Positions 63,905-64,000 of a stretch of DNA of 64,000 nt are shown piece by piece. A model generated the notes under the pieces. The model did not search any database. It was not told the origin of the DNA and worked only from the letters and a program-made list of their open reading frames with translations. Every line of letters starts with the position of its first letter. The first letter of the stretch is position 1. Source of the stretch: Diploptera punctata (taxonomy: Eukaryota > Arthropoda > Insecta > Blattodea > Blaberidae). A program made the position numbers and the translations under genes. The stretch is from assembly GCA_030220185.1 (NCBI GenBank), contig JASPKZ010007287.1:781797-845796 (forward strand), given 5' to 3'.

Positions 63905-64000
63905 CCTATTATTATCACCACCACCGCCGCCAACACCAACCACCACCACCAACACGCAGCACCACCAACCTCACCACCACCCAATACTCCACCCACACTC
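63905..64000. repeat. (CAC/ACC)n microsatellite
   Basis: Imperfect ACC/CAC repeats run to the window edge. Confidence 0.85.

Overview
This is a 64 kb piece of a low-GC, transposon-saturated arthropod genome. I think a hemimetabolous insect with large introns is most likely, but I cannot name the order. The evidence is spliced GT-AG exons, many tRNA-derived SINEs, RTE and Jockey/I-like LINEs, mariner and Tigger DNA transposons, Penelope-like elements (PLEs) with GIY-YIG domains, and a Helitron-like element.

Only one host gene is visible: the 5' two-thirds or so of Mextli (mxt), an eIF4E-binding translation factor with a KH domain, on the + strand. I can trace six coding exons: 4711-4833, 9737-9877, 16853-17233, 33957-34028, 55389-55449 and 63160-63427. 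They join without a stop into 347 residues, and the gene runs off the right edge. The KH GxxG loop sits in a 72-base exon that is easy to miss. The rest of the window is upstream sequence or introns of about 4.9, 7.0, 16.7, 21.4 and 7.7 kb.

Layout. 1-4700: ribozyme-bearing foldback element with a SINE hairpin inserted, SINEs and a LINE tail. Intron 1: head-to-head PLE pair A (5902-8684). Intron 2: LINE relics, PLE pair B (11410-14097), PLE-C. Intron 3: a 1.8 kb array of six ~300-bp tRNA-like units, more PLEs, a mariner, a Helitron candidate, a nearly full-length RTE LINE (27.7-30.9 kb), a small TSD-flanked retro-insertion and a PLE-E pair. Intron 4: SINE clusters, a Jockey/I-like LINE, two mariners, a Tigger, a 5'-truncated LINE (52.1-53.8 kb) and a ~1.1 kb palindrome. 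Intron 5: a LINE broken by a nearly complete PLE, an LTR-like block and a SINE.

Two linked themes stand out. First, hammerhead-ribozyme cores (CUGANGA, stem II, GAAA, a short self-complementary stem III, then UH) recur at PLE ends and foldback elements: 14 with an intact core and several decayed ones. Second, a ~300-bp unit carrying a tRNA-like cloverleaf (called SINE1 here) is present as inverted dimers, tandem dimers and a hexamer. Several of these multimers, and both head-to-head PLE pairs, are flanked by a single target-site duplication (10-17 bp), so they appear to have inserted as multimers. All calls come from reading the sequence; no database search or folding program was run.
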